From the NCBI GenBank assembly GCA_965248975.1, contig CBDFKU010000013.1:62001-126000 (forward strand): 64,000 nt of DNA. Direction: 5' to 3'. The notes under the pieces are model-generated. The model saw only the letters and a list, made by a program, of their open reading frames with translations, was not told the origin of the DNA and made no database searches. The position numbers and the translations under genes were made by a program. Position 1 is the stretch's first letter. The number at the start of each line of letters is the position of its first letter. Positions 6,529 to 14,990 of the stretch are shown in pieces. Source of the stretch: CBDFKU01 sp965248975. GTDB taxonomy: Bacteria; Chloroflexota; Dehalococcoidia; Lucifugimonadales; JAGWBF01.

Positions 6529-8115
6529 TTATTCCTCGCTCGGCGCTCCCCAACCGCCTCCCCCTGGGGTCCGTATGCTGAGCACGTCGCCTGGCTCCAC
6601 GTCAAGCACCTCCTTCCCAGACAGCACCACTTCTTCGTAGCCGCCGCGCAGCAGTACGTTCTGTCCTCGCTCTCCGGGATGTCCCCCGTTCAGGCCCGGA
6701 GGCGCGAACCGGCGCCGCTCGGACAGCACCGTGACTCTGGCCGGCGAGAGGAACTCCACGTCGCGGACTACCCCGTCCCCGCCGCGAAACTTCCCGGTCC
6801 CGCCGGTGCCCCGGCGTATGCCGTATCGCTGGAGGCGCATGGGGTAGACGAACTCCAGGGCCTCGACGGGTGTGTTCATGGTGTTGGTCATGTGGGTATG
6901 GATGCCCGAGACACCGTCCTTCGTAGGCCTGGCGCCCATCCCGCCGGCAATGGTCTCGTAGTATACGAAGGGCTTGTCCCTTACCGGGTCGTGGCCTCCG
7001 ATCAGAAGGTTGTTCATAGTGCCCTGGCTGGAGGCCGGTATGAGCTCAGGCAGGGCCTGGGCCATGGCCCCAAACAGTACGTCGCAGAGACGCTGGGAAG
7101 TCTCCACGTTTCCCCCGGCCACACCTCGCTGAGGCCGGGGATTCACCAGCGACCCGTAAGGCGCCACCACCTTGACCGGGCGGAGGCACCCCTGATTGGG
7201 CGGTATGCCCGCCCCCACCACGCACTGGACGACGTATAGTACCGCCGATACTGTCACAGCCACCGGTGCGTTGATACAGCCGGGGCGTTCCTCGGAGGTA
7301 CCAGTGAAGTCCACCTCCATGGAATCGCCTTCTATTGTGATGGCCGCCTGTATGGGCACGGGCTGGTCCGACAGACCGTCGTCGTCCATGTAGTCCAGAT
7401 AGCGGTAGCAGCCGTCGGGTATGCGGCCGATGGCTGCCCTGGTCAGCCGCTCCGAGTAGCCCAGGAGGGAATCCATGTGCTCGTGGGCGGTCGCCAGGTC
7501 ATACCTGGACACGATCTCCCTCAGCCTCTCCTCTCCTACCCGAATGGAGGCGAACTGGGCCGCCAGGTCTCCCTTGCGCTCGTCGGGAGTCCGGGAGTTG
7601 CGGCAGATGAGCTGCACGACCTCCCGGTTGAGCCTGCCCCGGCGGGCCAGCTTCAGGGGCGGGATGATGGTGCCCTCCTGGTAGAGCTCGGTGGACAGGG
7701 GCAGTGAGCCCGGGGTCATTCCACCGACGTCGGCATGGTGGCCGCGATTGGCGACGAAGCCCGCCAGTTTTCGCTCGCCGCTCCTGTCTACGAAAACGGG
7801 CGCCACGAGGGTGATGTCGGGGAGGTGTGTGCCGCCGAGGTAGGGATCGTTGAGGATCACCACGTCCCCGGGCCCGAAGGAGCCGGCGAAGTTGTCGATG
7901 GCTGCTTTCACCGAGGCGGGCATGGCCCCAAGGTGGACGGGCACGTGGGCGGCCTGGGCCACCATCTGGCCTTCGGGGTCGAAGAGGGCGCAGGAGAAGT
8001 CCCGGCGCTCCTTTATGTTTGGCGAGTAGGCGGTGCGCTGAAGGGCCACGCCCATCTCCTCGCATACGGAGATAAACAGGTTCTTGAACACCTCCAGGCT
8101 TATGGCGTCAACCAT
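6529..8115 (-). CDS. hyuB: Hydantoinase B / oxoprolinase-family subunit
   Basis: A 528-residue HyuB-type subunit. The family pattern is clear: ISLEVFKNLFISVCEEMG at the start, then FSCALFDPEGQMVAQAAHVP, HLGAMP, GDVVILNDPYLGGTHLPD, FVANRGHHADVGG and, near the C-terminus, RRGTGGTGKFRGGDGVVRD and PGGGGWGAP. With HyuA it forms an ATP-dependent cyclic-amide (hydantoin or 5-oxoproline) hydrolase or an acetone-carboxylase-like enzyme; the substrate cannot be read from sequence. Its ATG follows the hyuA stop after three bases, so the two are one transcript and probably one complex. Length is normal for the family. Confidence 0.92.
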   Translation of the reverse strand: MVDAISLEVFKNLFISVCEEMGVALQRTAYSPNIKERRDFSCALFDPEGQMVAQAAHVPVHLGAMPASVKAAIDNFAGSFGPGDVVILNDPYLGGTHLPDITLVAPVFVDRSGERKLAGFVANRGHHADVGGMTPGSLPLSTELYQEGTIIPPLKLARRGRLNREVVQLICRNSRTPDERKGDLAAQFASIRVGEERLREIVSRYDLATAHEHMDSLLGYSERLTRAAIGRIPDGCYRYLDYMDDDGLSDQPVPIQAAITIEGDSMEVDFTGTSEERPGCINAPVAVTVSAVLYVVQCVVGAGIPPNQGCLRPVKVVAPYGSLVNPRPQRGVAGGNVETSQRLCDVLFGAMAQALPELIPASSQGTMNNLLIGGHDPVRDKPFVYYETIAGGMGARPTKDGVSGIHTHMTNTMNTPVEALEFVYPMRLQRYGIRRGTGGTGKFRGGDGVVRDVEFLSPARVTVLSERRRFAPPGLNGGHPGERGQNVLLRGGYEEVVLSGKEVLDVEPGDVLSIRTPGGGGWGAPSEE

Positions 8116-8118
8116 GGG

Positions 8119-10137
8119 TCATTCCTCCTTGCCTGGCGCACCGGCCCCATGGGTGATCATCAGGTTTCCCCAACGATCCACTTCCGCGACCCACCCGGGC
8201 GGGATCACCGTCGTGGAGTCCATCTGGAGCACCATGGCAGGGCCAGTCATCCTGTTACCGCATAGCAGCCGCTCCCGAAGGTAGGAGGGTGCCTCGACCG
8301 GACCCTCCGGAAACACAACCGTCGCATCGCCGACCCGGGCTGCCTCGGGGTCCTCTCCGCTCCGCTCCTGCGGCTCGGGAAGGGGCTTGTCCACGGGCAT
8401 CACCATCTTCATCCGGAGGTTCACTACCTCCACGGGCTCGGACGGATCGGCGTAGCCGAAGCGCTGCCTGTGGGCCTTATGGAAGTCCCTTGAGATTCCC
8501 CGGCGCAAGTCCCGCCGGCCGGCGGGATAGTCCACCGTGAGCTCATAGGACTGGCCGACGTAGCGTACGTCCAGGGACCGCCTGGCGATGAACCTCTCAA
8601 CTTCCAGCCCCTCACCGTTGATATCATCCCAGGCCTGCTGCTCCAGCCGGGCGAACTCCGCTTCCAGCCGCTCGCGGTCTACTTCCTGGTCCCTCACCAT
8701 CACGGTCCTGGAGTAGTCCTTCACGATGTCGGCGATAGCCACTCCCACGGCCGACATGATGCCCGGGTTGGGAGGGACCAGGACCCTGGGTATGCCAAGC
8801 TCCCTGGCCAGCTCGCAGCTGTGCATGGGGCCGGCGCCACCGAAGGGCACCAGGGTGAACTCTCTTGGGTCGTAGCCGCGCTCCAGGGATATGGCCCTGA
8901 TGGCCCGCTCCATACTGGCATTCACCACCCGAATGATGCCCAGGGCCGTTTCCCGCGTCCCGGCCCCGATCTTGTTTGCCAGCGCTCCCATTAGCTCTTC
9001 GGCTCGTCCGTAATCCAGGGCCAGGCGTCCTCCCAAGAAGTGCTCGGGCTGCAACCTCCCCAGGACCAGATTCGCGTCGGTCACCGTTATCTCCTGGCCC
9101 TTGCCATAGCAGGCCGGGCCTGGATCGGCGCCCGCGGATTGGGGGCCTACCAGCAGGGCGCCTCCTTCATCCATTCGGGCTACGGAGCCGCCACCGGCGC
9201 CGACGCTGTGGATCTCGATCATCGGGACGCTGACGGAAGACCCCCCCAGATTCGACGAGGTGGTCTCCTTGATCCTTCCGGGGCACAGCGAAACGTCGGT
9301 GGAGGTGCCACCCATATCCAGGGTGATGATCTGGTCGTAACCCGCCAGGGAGCCGGCGTGAAACGCACCTACCACCCCACCGGCGGGTCCACTGAGGACG
9401 GTGCGCACGGGTTGGTTCCCCGCCAGCGACGCTGTGATGCTTCCTCCGGAGGACTGCATCACCCTCAAGCCCTTGCCCAAGGCGTCCTCCAGATGGCCAA
9501 GGTATCTGGACATCAGTGGGCCGACGTAGGCGTTCACCGCTACCGTGCTGGTCCGCTCGTATTCGCGGAACTCAGGAAGCACCTGGCTCGATACGGACAG
9601 GAAGGGCCTTGGATCGAGGTTTTCAAGGGCCTCCCGCAGCATCTCCTCATGGAGGGGGTTGAGGAAGGAGAACAGCAGGGACACCGCCACCGACTCCACT
9701 TTCGCCTCGGCGATGGACGCCGCCAGTTCCGCCAGGTCCTCTTGCGATGGCCCCTGCAGGACAGTCCCGGTGTAGTCCACCCGCTCCTTGAGCCCGAACC
9801 GAAGCTCCCTGGGCACCAGAGCCGGCGGGCGCTCCAGCATCAGGTCGTACAGGTCGTCCCTGGCCTGCCGGCCTATCTCCAGGGTATCTTCGAAGCCCCG
9901 GGTTGTAACGAGGGCTGTCCGCCCTCCCCGGCGCTCCAGCAGTGCGTTGGTGGCCACCGTGGACCCGTGGACGAAGGTGGCGTCCTTGACCCCCAGCTCC
10001 CGGATCCCATCGAGGATGCTCCGGGACGGATCGTCAGGGGTGGATGGCAGCTTGTATACTTCCAACCGGCCGTTCTTCAGGACGGCGAAGTCCGTGAAGG
10101 TGCCACCCACGTCGACGCCGACTATGATCTCCGCCAT
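8119..10137 (-). CDS. hyuA: Hydantoinase A / oxoprolinase-family ATPase subunit
   Basis: A 672-residue HyuA-type subunit with the N-terminal actin-like ATPase motif IIVGVDVGGTFTDFAVL, the central HGSTVATNALLERRGG segment, LDMGGTSTDVSLC for phosphate binding, HSVGAGGGSVA, and FGGAGPMHSCELARELGI. It couples ATP hydrolysis to ring opening or carboxylation of a cyclic amide or ketone with HyuB. It is the first gene of a two-gene operon. Upstream, on the coding strand, a perfect TATAAT (complement at 10180-10185) lies 43 bases before the ATG without a good -35. The neighbouring gene on the other strand diverges from it. Confidence 0.92.
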   Translation of the reverse strand: MAEIIVGVDVGGTFTDFAVLKNGRLEVYKLPSTPDDPSRSILDGIRELGVKDATFVHGSTVATNALLERRGGRTALVTTRGFEDTLEIGRQARDDLYDLMLERPPALVPRELRFGLKERVDYTGTVLQGPSQEDLAELAASIAEAKVESVAVSLLFSFLNPLHEEMLREALENLDPRPFLSVSSQVLPEFREYERTSTVAVNAYVGPLMSRYLGHLEDALGKGLRVMQSSGGSITASLAGNQPVRTVLSGPAGGVVGAFHAGSLAGYDQIITLDMGGTSTDVSLCPGRIKETTSSNLGGSSVSVPMIEIHSVGAGGGSVARMDEGGALLVGPQSAGADPGPACYGKGQEITVTDANLVLGRLQPEHFLGGRLALDYGRAEELMGALANKIGAGTRETALGIIRVVNASMERAIRAISLERGYDPREFTLVPFGGAGPMHSCELARELGIPRVLVPPNPGIMSAVGVAIADIVKDYSRTVMVRDQEVDRERLEAEFARLEQQAWDDINGEGLEVERFIARRSLDVRYVGQSYELTVDYPAGRRDLRRGISRDFHKAHRQRFGYADPSEPVEVVNLRMKMVMPVDKPLPEPQERSGEDPEAARVGDATVVFPEGPVEAPSYLRERLLCGNRMTGPAMVLQMDSTTVIPPGWVAEVDRWGNLMITHGAGAPGKEE

Positions 10138-10216
10138 CTGCGCGCCTACCTTAAATCGTAAAGCCCGGAGGCCCGGTCTATTATAGCACCGGCTCCGACA
10201 GCCATTACCTCAACGA

Positions 10217-10245
10217 TTGTGTCGGGCCCGAGTCTACCGTATAAT
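10217..10245 (+). promoter_or_regulatory. Promoter for the small zinc-motif gene
   Basis: TTGTGT at 10217-10222 and a perfect TATAAT at 10240-10245 are 17 bases apart. A start about seven bases downstream would leave a leader of roughly 55 nt before the ATG at 10307. Confidence 0.55.
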
Positions 10246-10306
10246 ACACAGTGGCGTTGATGCCGCCCATAAAGTCAAAACCAGATCAGCCACAGGAGGG
10301 ACCGAG

Positions 10307-10531
10307 ATGGCACAGTCCAACCAGACAGAAGAGAAGTGCTCCCTGTGCGGCGGAACGGGACAGTACTCCAGTAGCCAGTGTCGCGCTTGTGGAGGCGCCG
10401 GGGCCGTGCTGGTCATGGTGCCGGCCACCAAGTGCTCGTTCTGCAGGGGCGAAGGCAAGAACGGCAACGACCGCTGTTGGCGCTGCTCGGGGTCCGGCTG
10501 GGCCCATGCCCGCAAGAAGGTAGCGGCATAG
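10307..10531 (+). CDS. Small protein made of four DnaJ-type CxxCxGxG motifs
   Basis: A 74-residue protein with four zinc-binding repeats of the DnaJ central-domain type: CSLCGGTG, CRACGGAG, CSFCRGEG and CWRCSGSG. In DnaJ these eight Cys hold two zinc ions and help to bind unfolded substrate, but here there is no J domain and no substrate-binding domain. The ATG at 10307 is preceded by ACAGGAGGGA, an excellent ribosome-binding site; an upstream in-frame start at 10217 would read through the promoter and is rejected. It is a single gene, flanked by hyuA (divergent) and the SAM riboswitch. Possible roles include a stand-alone chaperone accessory or thiol-redox protein; both are inference. Confidence 0.8.
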   Translation: MAQSNQTEEKCSLCGGTGQYSSSQCRACGGAGAVLVMVPATKCSFCRGEGKNGNDRCWRCSGSGWAHARKKVAA

Positions 10532-10638
10532 CCAGTCCGGTACGAAGACCGGCGCTCACAGGTGGGCTGGAAGGTAATATCGGGCCGGTATCGTGAACAG
10601 ACGGACTGGTCTGGACGACATGAAAGCGGCTCTCTGGC

Positions 10639-10667
10639 TTGACACCCCGGTGGGCTGCTATTAGTAT
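10639..10667 (+). promoter_or_regulatory. Promoter of the SAM-riboswitch / mtnA transcript
   Basis: TTGACA at 10639-10644 and TAGTAT at 10662-10667 with a 17-base spacer. Transcription would begin about 30 bases before the riboswitch. Confidence 0.65.
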
Positions 10668-10703
10668 ATCCGTGGACAAAAAATCACATAGGTTTTGACC
10701 CAC

Positions 10704-10826
10704 CTTATCCAGAGAGGCTGAGGGAACGGCCCTGCGAAGCCGAGCAACCTGTCGGCGCCACCGTAGGAGCTAGGGTGGCCCGGTGAGGTGCTAATTCCGG
10801 CCCCGTGGTTCGGGGAAAGATGAGGG
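10704..10826 (+). ncRNA. SAM-I (S-box) riboswitch
   Basis: The conserved S-box elements appear in order: CTTATCCAGAGAGGCTGAGGG at the 5' side, GAAGCCGAGCAACCTG, the GGTGCTAATTCC block, and GGAAAGATGAG closing the P1 helix. It precedes an intrinsic terminator and the mtnA start. In known S-boxes bound SAM stabilises the aptamer and frees the terminator, so expression falls when SAM is plentiful. This suits methionine-salvage and SAM-cycle genes downstream. Confidence 0.92.
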
Positions 10827-10844
10827 GGCTTGTAGCATCAAGCT

Positions 10845-10876
10845 GAGCTTCTCTTGCCCGAGAAGCTCTTTCTTTG
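10845..10876 (+). terminator. Riboswitch expression-platform terminator
   Basis: GAGCTTCTC (10845-10853) and GAGAAGCTC (10860-10868) form a perfect 9-bp stem with a six-base loop, followed by TTTCTTTG. It lies between the SAM aptamer and the mtnA ribosome-binding site and is the likely OFF structure. Confidence 0.85.
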
Positions 10877-10900
10877 TCCCCATCCGGAGGAGACCATCTC

Positions 10901-11941
10901 GTGACCCAGGTAAAGACCATCGAGTGGGCGGACGATAAGCTCAAGCTTGTTGACCAGACCAGGCTACCTCTGGAGAGCGTTATCCTGGAGCTGGTCCGCT
11001 ACTGCGAAGTGGTAGACGCCATAAAGGAGATGCGGATCCGGGGTGCTCCCGCCATAGGGGTCGCCGCCGCCTACGCCGTTGCCATGGCCTCCCGGGAGAT
11101 CGGGGCTGTAGACCGCGGTGAGTTCCTGGACCTGCTGACGGAGGCCGGACGGGAGATCGAGTCGGCCCGGCCGACGGCGGTGAACATAACCTGGGGCGTC
11201 AACCGTATGCTGGATGTGGCCCGAGCCGAGCCCGAAGTGGACCGAATTCGAGGCCGTCTGCTGGACGAGGCTCTAAGGGTACAAGCGGAGGACGAGGAGA
11301 CAAATCGGCTCATCGGCAGACACGGCAGGGACCTGATGCCCGACGGCGGCACCGTGATGACCCACTGCAATGCCGGTGCTCTGGCCACGGCGGGCTACGG
11401 CACAGCCCTGGGCGTGATAAGGGCCGGTTGGGAGAGCGGGAAACGGTTTCACGTCTTCGCCAACGAGACCCGCCCCTTTCTTCAGGGTGCCCGTCTGACG
11501 GCCTGGGAGCTGGTCCAGATGGGGATACCGTCGACCCTCATCGTGGACTCCTCGGCGGGCCTGATGATGAGTCAGGGCGAGATTGACTGCGTCATCGTAG
11601 GGGCCGACCGCATCGCCGCTAACGGGGACGTGGCCAACAAGATCGGCACCTACTCACTGGCGGTGCTGGCCCGAGAGAACGGCATACCCTTCTACGTGGC
11701 CGCACCCATAAGCACCGTGGACCTGACCGTCTCCTCGGGGGACGAGATACCTATTGAAGAGCGGCGGCCGGAAGAGGTGACCCGGTTCGCCGGGATCCAG
11801 ATAGCTCCCGAGGGCATCGGGGTCCGCAATCCCGCCTTCGACATAACGCCCCATCGATACATCGCCGCCATTGTCACCGAGAAGGGCCTGGTAAGGGAAC
11901 CGTACACGGAAGGCCTGCTGCTGGCCTCCGGACAGGAATAG
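10901..11941 (+). CDS. mtnA: Methylthioribose-1-phosphate isomerase
   Basis: Converts 5-methylthioribose 1-phosphate to methylthioribulose 1-phosphate in the methionine-salvage pathway. The 346-residue protein shows EMRIRGAPAIGVAAAYA, the catalytic Cys in MTHCNAGALATAGYGTAL, NETRPFLQGARLTAWEL, and the catalytic Asp in IVGADRIAANGDVANKIGT. I chose GTG 10901 because GGAGGAG at 10886-10892 stands eight bases before it; the earlier in-frame codon at 10874 is inside the terminator tail. It is the first gene after a SAM-I riboswitch and is followed closely by mtnP. It could also belong to the broader eIF2B-like isomerase family, but the motifs fit MtnA. Confidence 0.94.
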   Translation: MTQVKTIEWADDKLKLVDQTRLPLESVILELVRYCEVVDAIKEMRIRGAPAIGVAAAYAVAMASREIGAVDRGEFLDLLTEAGREIESARPTAVNITWGVNRMLDVARAEPEVDRIRGRLLDEALRVQAEDEETNRLIGRHGRDLMPDGGTVMTHCNAGALATAGYGTALGVIRAGWESGKRFHVFANETRPFLQGARLTAWELVQMGIPSTLIVDSSAGLMMSQGEIDCVIVGADRIAANGDVANKIGTYSLAVLARENGIPFYVAAPISTVDLTVSSGDEIPIEERRPEEVTRFAGIQIAPEGIGVRNPAFDITPHRYIAAIVTEKGLVREPYTEGLLLASGQE

Positions 11942-11962
11942 GAGCGTAATCAAGGTACCGAG

Positions 11963-12826
11963 ATGGCTGAGGCTCGAGTCGGCATAATAGGAGGCAGTGG
12001 CCTCTACGAAATGGAAGGCATGTCCGAGGTGCGGGAGGTCGTCGTGGACACCCCGTTCGGCGAGCCCAGCGATTCCATCGTGGTCGGGGTCCTCGAGGGA
12101 GTGAAGGTCGCCTTCCTGCCCAGGCATGGAAAGGGCCACCGCATCAGCCCCACTCGGCTCCCTGTGAAGGCCAACATCTATGCCCTGAAGACCCTTGGGG
12201 TGGACTGGATTGTATCGGTCAGCGCCGTGGGTAGCCTGCGGGAGGAGTTGAAGCCGCTGGACTTGGTGGTACCCGATCAGCTCATAGACCGGACCCGTCA
12301 GCGGTCCAGCACCTTCTTCGAAGACGGGCTGGTGGCTCACGTCGGCTTCGCCGATCCCTTCTGTCCCGTGCTCAGCGGCATCCTGCATCAGGTTGCCCAA
12401 TCTTCCGACGCGGCTGCTCACCGTGGAGGCACATACGTAGTCATGGAGGGACCCGCATTCTCCACGAGAGCCGAATGCGACCTCTATCGCTCTTGGGGCG
12501 CTGACATTATCGGGATGACGGCCCTCCCCGAGGCCAAGCTGGCCCGGGAGGCGGAGATATGCTACGCCACCCTGGCCTGTGTCACCGACTACGACTGCTG
12601 GCACGAGGCCACAGGAGTGGTGACGGTGGACATGGTGGTGGCCAACCTGATGAAGAATGTGTCCACCTCCAAAGATGTGCTGAGTGGCGTGCTGCCAAGG
12701 ATGCCCGAGGAGCGCACCTGCCCCTGCGCCACGGCCCTTAAAGATGCCATCATCACCTCCAGGGACCGTGTCCCCGGGGAGATCATAGAGAAAATGCGGC
12801 CCATAGTCGGGAAATATCTGAACTAA
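11963..12826 (+). CDS. mtnP: S-methyl-5'-thioadenosine phosphorylase
   Basis: Splits methylthioadenosine with phosphate into adenine and methylthioribose 1-phosphate, which is the substrate of the gene before it. The 287-residue protein has the phosphate loop GIIGGSGLYEM, PRHGKGHRISP, NIYALKTLGV, VSAVGSLREE, GTYVVMEGPAFSTRAE, and IGMTALPEAKLAREAEICY, all typical of the MTAP group of purine phosphorylases. The ATG lies 21 bases after the mtnA stop. The pair gives the first two steps of the phosphorylase-type salvage route; no mtnB, mtnC or mtnD is present in this window. Confidence 0.94.
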   Translation: MAEARVGIIGGSGLYEMEGMSEVREVVVDTPFGEPSDSIVVGVLEGVKVAFLPRHGKGHRISPTRLPVKANIYALKTLGVDWIVSVSAVGSLREELKPLDLVVPDQLIDRTRQRSSTFFEDGLVAHVGFADPFCPVLSGILHQVAQSSDAAAHRGGTYVVMEGPAFSTRAECDLYRSWGADIIGMTALPEAKLAREAEICYATLACVTDYDCWHEATGVVTVDMVVANLMKNVSTSKDVLSGVLPRMPEERTCPCATALKDAIITSRDRVPGEIIEKMRPIVGKYLN

Positions 12827-12838
12827 GGAGAATGCAAA

Positions 12839-13198
12839 ATGCCCAGGCAGGACCCTGGTGAACCATACTACCGCGTGGATTCTGACGAGGCCAGGCAGAT
12901 CATAGACCGGGAAGGCGATGGCGTCCTGGTGGTGGATGTGCGTAGGGACGACGAGTGGGTGTCGGGCCACGTCACCGGCGCCGTGCACATCCCCGTCGAT
13001 GACCTACTGGGCAGGATGCACGAGTTGCCCCAGGACAGGAAGCTGCTGTTCATCTGCGCCGCCGGTGTGCGCAGCGGGCTGGCCTGCGAGATGGCGTCTT
13101 CGATGGGATACTCCGCGGAGAACCTGTACAACATCGAAGATGGCACACCCACGTGGATCGAAAGGAACCACCCGACTTCCTTCGGCGACGCGCCATAG
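12839..13198 (+). CDS. Single-domain rhodanese
   Basis: A 119-residue rhodanese-fold protein. DARQIID near the start, VLVVDVRRDDEWVSGHVTGA, IPVDDLLGRM, and the active-site loop CAAGVRSGLA (catalytic Cys followed by a six-residue loop) are all present. It probably carries sulfane sulfur on this Cys; donor and acceptor are unknown. A good ribosome-binding sequence, AAGGAG, precedes the ATG, 12 bases after mtnP, so it belongs to the SAM-riboswitch transcript. The link with methionine salvage is positional. A tandem-repeat tract begins 24 bases after its stop. Confidence 0.88.
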   Translation: MPRQDPGEPYYRVDSDEARQIIDREGDGVLVVDVRRDDEWVSGHVTGAVHIPVDDLLGRMHELPQDRKLLFICAAGVRSGLACEMASSMGYSAENLYNIEDGTPTWIERNHPTSFGDAP

Positions 13199-13222
13199 CG
13201 GAGAACCGGCTATGGGTCGCTC

Positions 13223-13584
13223 CGAGCCGTTGGCCCGAGCCGTTGGCCCGAGCCGTTGGCCCGAGCCGTTGGCCCGAGCCGTTGGCCCGAGCCGTTGGCC
13301 CGAGCCGTTGGCCCGAGCCGTTGGCCCGAGCCGTTGGCCCGAGCCGTTGGCCCGAGCCGTTGGCCCGAGCCGTTGGCCCGAGCCGTTGGCCCGAGCCGTT
13401 GGCCCGAGCCGTTGGCCCGAGCCGTTGGCCCGAGCCGTTGGCCCGAGCCGTTGGCCCGAGCCGTTGGCCCGAGCCGTTGGCCCGAGCCGTTGGCCCGAGC
13501 CGTTGGCCCGAGCCGTTGGCCCGAGCCGTTGGCCCGAGCCGTTGGCCCGAGCCGTTGGCCCGAGCCGTTGGCCCGAGCCGTTGG
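13223..13584 (+). repeat. Perfect 13-bp tandem repeat (minisatellite), 27 full copies
   Basis: The unit CGAGCCGTTGGCC is repeated head to tail 27 times without a visible mismatch from 13223 to 13573, followed by a partial copy to 13584. The unit is 10/13 G+C. Because 13 is not a multiple of three, all three forward frames are open and read the same 13-residue peptide (PLARAVGPSRWPE); the ORFs across it look like a by-product, not genes. Each unit holds GCCgttGGC, a tiny hairpin. It fills most of the gap between the rhodanese gene and ahcY. Confidence 0.97.
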
Positions 13585-13699
13585 GATGAAGGCGACTGAC
13601 TCGAATAGCTTGGCTAAGTGTATCTAAGCCACCGCCTGCACCGTGTCCGAAGGGAAGAGTGGGGATGTGGGTGGAAGTAATCGATAGAGGAGGACTTTG
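13585..13699 (+). other. Leader between the minisatellite and ahcY
   Basis: About 115 bases of non-repetitive sequence. Apart from the ahcY ribosome-binding site GAGGAGGA at 13687-13694, I see no convincing promoter, SAH riboswitch or terminator. ahcY may therefore be transcribed through the repeat from the mtnA promoter, or from a promoter not obvious by eye. Confidence 0.4.
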
Positions 13700-14971
13700 T
13701 TGGCAACAAAATCAACCCACGGAGACATCAAGGACCCCTCCCTGGCAAAGGGGGGTGTCAATCGCATCGAGTGGGCCGCAAGAGACATGCCGGTCATCGG
13801 GCTTATAAGGGAGAGGTTTTCCAGGGAGCAGCCGCTGAAGGGGCTCCGCATCTCCGGTTGCCTGCACATTACCACCGAGACGGCCAACCTGGCCCTGGCT
13901 CTGAAGGATGGGGGCGCAGAGGTCGCCATGTGCGCCAGCAACCCCCTTAGCACCCAGGACGACGTGGCGGCGGCCCTGGTGCAGGAGTACGGTATACCCA
14001 CCTTCGCCATCAAAAGTGAGGACGGCGATACCTTCTATCGCCACATCCATGCGGTACTAGAGCACGGCCCGCAGGTTACTATGGACGACGGCGCCGACCT
14101 GGTCACCGTCCTGCATAAAGAGCGCCAGGAGCTCCTGAGCAATGTCCGGGGAGGCACCGAAGAGACCACCACCGGGGTCATCCGGTTGGATGCCATGGCG
14201 CGGGACGGGGCATTGAAATACCCCATCATCGCGGTGAACGACGCCAACACGAAACACTTCTTCGACAACCGATACGGCACCGGCCAGAGCACCCTGGACG
14301 GCATCACCCGCGCCACCAATATTCTCTGGGCCGGACGGAGGGTGGTCGTGGTCGGCTACGGCTGGTGTGGCCGGGGGGTCGCCTCCCGCGCCCGAGGCAT
14401 GGGGTCCCACGTCACCGTGTGTGAGGTAGACCCGGTTAAGGCCCTCGAGGCGCTCATGGATGGTTTCTCCGTCATGCCTGGCCTCGAGGCGGCCAGAAAG
14501 GGTGAGGTGTTCATCACCGTGACCGGTGGGCTCAAGTCGATAGGCAAGGAACATCTTGACGTCATGCCCGACGGCGCCGTTATGGCCAACAGCGGCCACT
14601 TCAACGTGGAGATCGATATCCCGGCGCTGGAGGCCATGGCCACCGCGAGACGGGAGATTCGCCCCTTCGTGGAAGAGTACCGTCTGAAGGACGGCCGGAG
14701 GCTGTATCTCCTGGCCGACGGCCGGCTGATAAACCTGTCCGCGGCCGAAGGCCACCCCTCCAGCGTAATGGACATGAGCTTCGCCAACCAGGCACTCAGC
14801 GTCGAGCATTTGATTGCGGGAAAGGTAGACCTATCGCCCGGCGTTTACCCGGTTCCCAAGGAAATGGATGCTGAGATAGGCCGTCTCAAGCTTCGTTCGA
14901 TGGGTGTCGAGATCGATACCCTCACTGCCGAGCAACAACACTATCTAGAGAGCTGGGAAGAGGGTACGTAG
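13700..14971 (+). CDS. ahcY: Adenosylhomocysteinase
   Basis: Hydrolyses S-adenosylhomocysteine to adenosine and homocysteine using bound NAD. The 423-residue protein shows IEWAARDMPV at the start, GCLHITTETANLALAL, CASNPLSTQDDVAAAL, the NDANTKHFFDNRYGTGQS block and the dinucleotide-binding VVVGYGWCGRGVASRARG, with the C-terminal YLLADGRLINL and GHPSSVMDMSF. The start is one of two adjacent TTG codons; TTG 13700 is better spaced from GAGGAGGA. metK follows after 19 bases, so the two enzymes flanking the methyltransferase reaction (SAM supply and SAH removal) are made together. It lacks the long insertion of some plant and parasite enzymes. Confidence 0.95.
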   Translation: MATKSTHGDIKDPSLAKGGVNRIEWAARDMPVIGLIRERFSREQPLKGLRISGCLHITTETANLALALKDGGAEVAMCASNPLSTQDDVAAALVQEYGIPTFAIKSEDGDTFYRHIHAVLEHGPQVTMDDGADLVTVLHKERQELLSNVRGGTEETTTGVIRLDAMARDGALKYPIIAVNDANTKHFFDNRYGTGQSTLDGITRATNILWAGRRVVVVGYGWCGRGVASRARGMGSHVTVCEVDPVKALEALMDGFSVMPGLEAARKGEVFITVTGGLKSIGKEHLDVMPDGAVMANSGHFNVEIDIPALEAMATARREIRPFVEEYRLKDGRRLYLLADGRLINLSAAEGHPSSVMDMSFANQALSVEHLIAGKVDLSPGVYPVPKEMDAEIGRLKLRSMGVEIDTLTAEQQHYLESWEEGT

Positions 14972-14990
14972 ATTAAAGGAGGAACCGTAA

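Noticed and set aside
5728..7239. 503-residue plus-strand ORF across the translin and hyuB genes
   Set aside because: It crosses two well-supported genes in other frames and strand and has no recognisable domain.
10217..10306. Longer start of the small zinc-motif protein
   Set aside because: It would begin inside the promoter, and the ATG at 10307 has an excellent ribosome-binding site.
11654..12988. 444-residue minus-strand ORF
   Set aside because: It is the antisense shadow of mtnA and mtnP.
13223..13584. CRISPR array
   Set aside because: The copies touch each other without spacers and the unit is only 13 bases.
13153..13627. Long ORFs in all three forward frames across the repeat tract
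   Set aside because: A 13-bp repeat without stops is open in each frame by arithmetic; all three give the same peptide and none has a ribosome-binding site.
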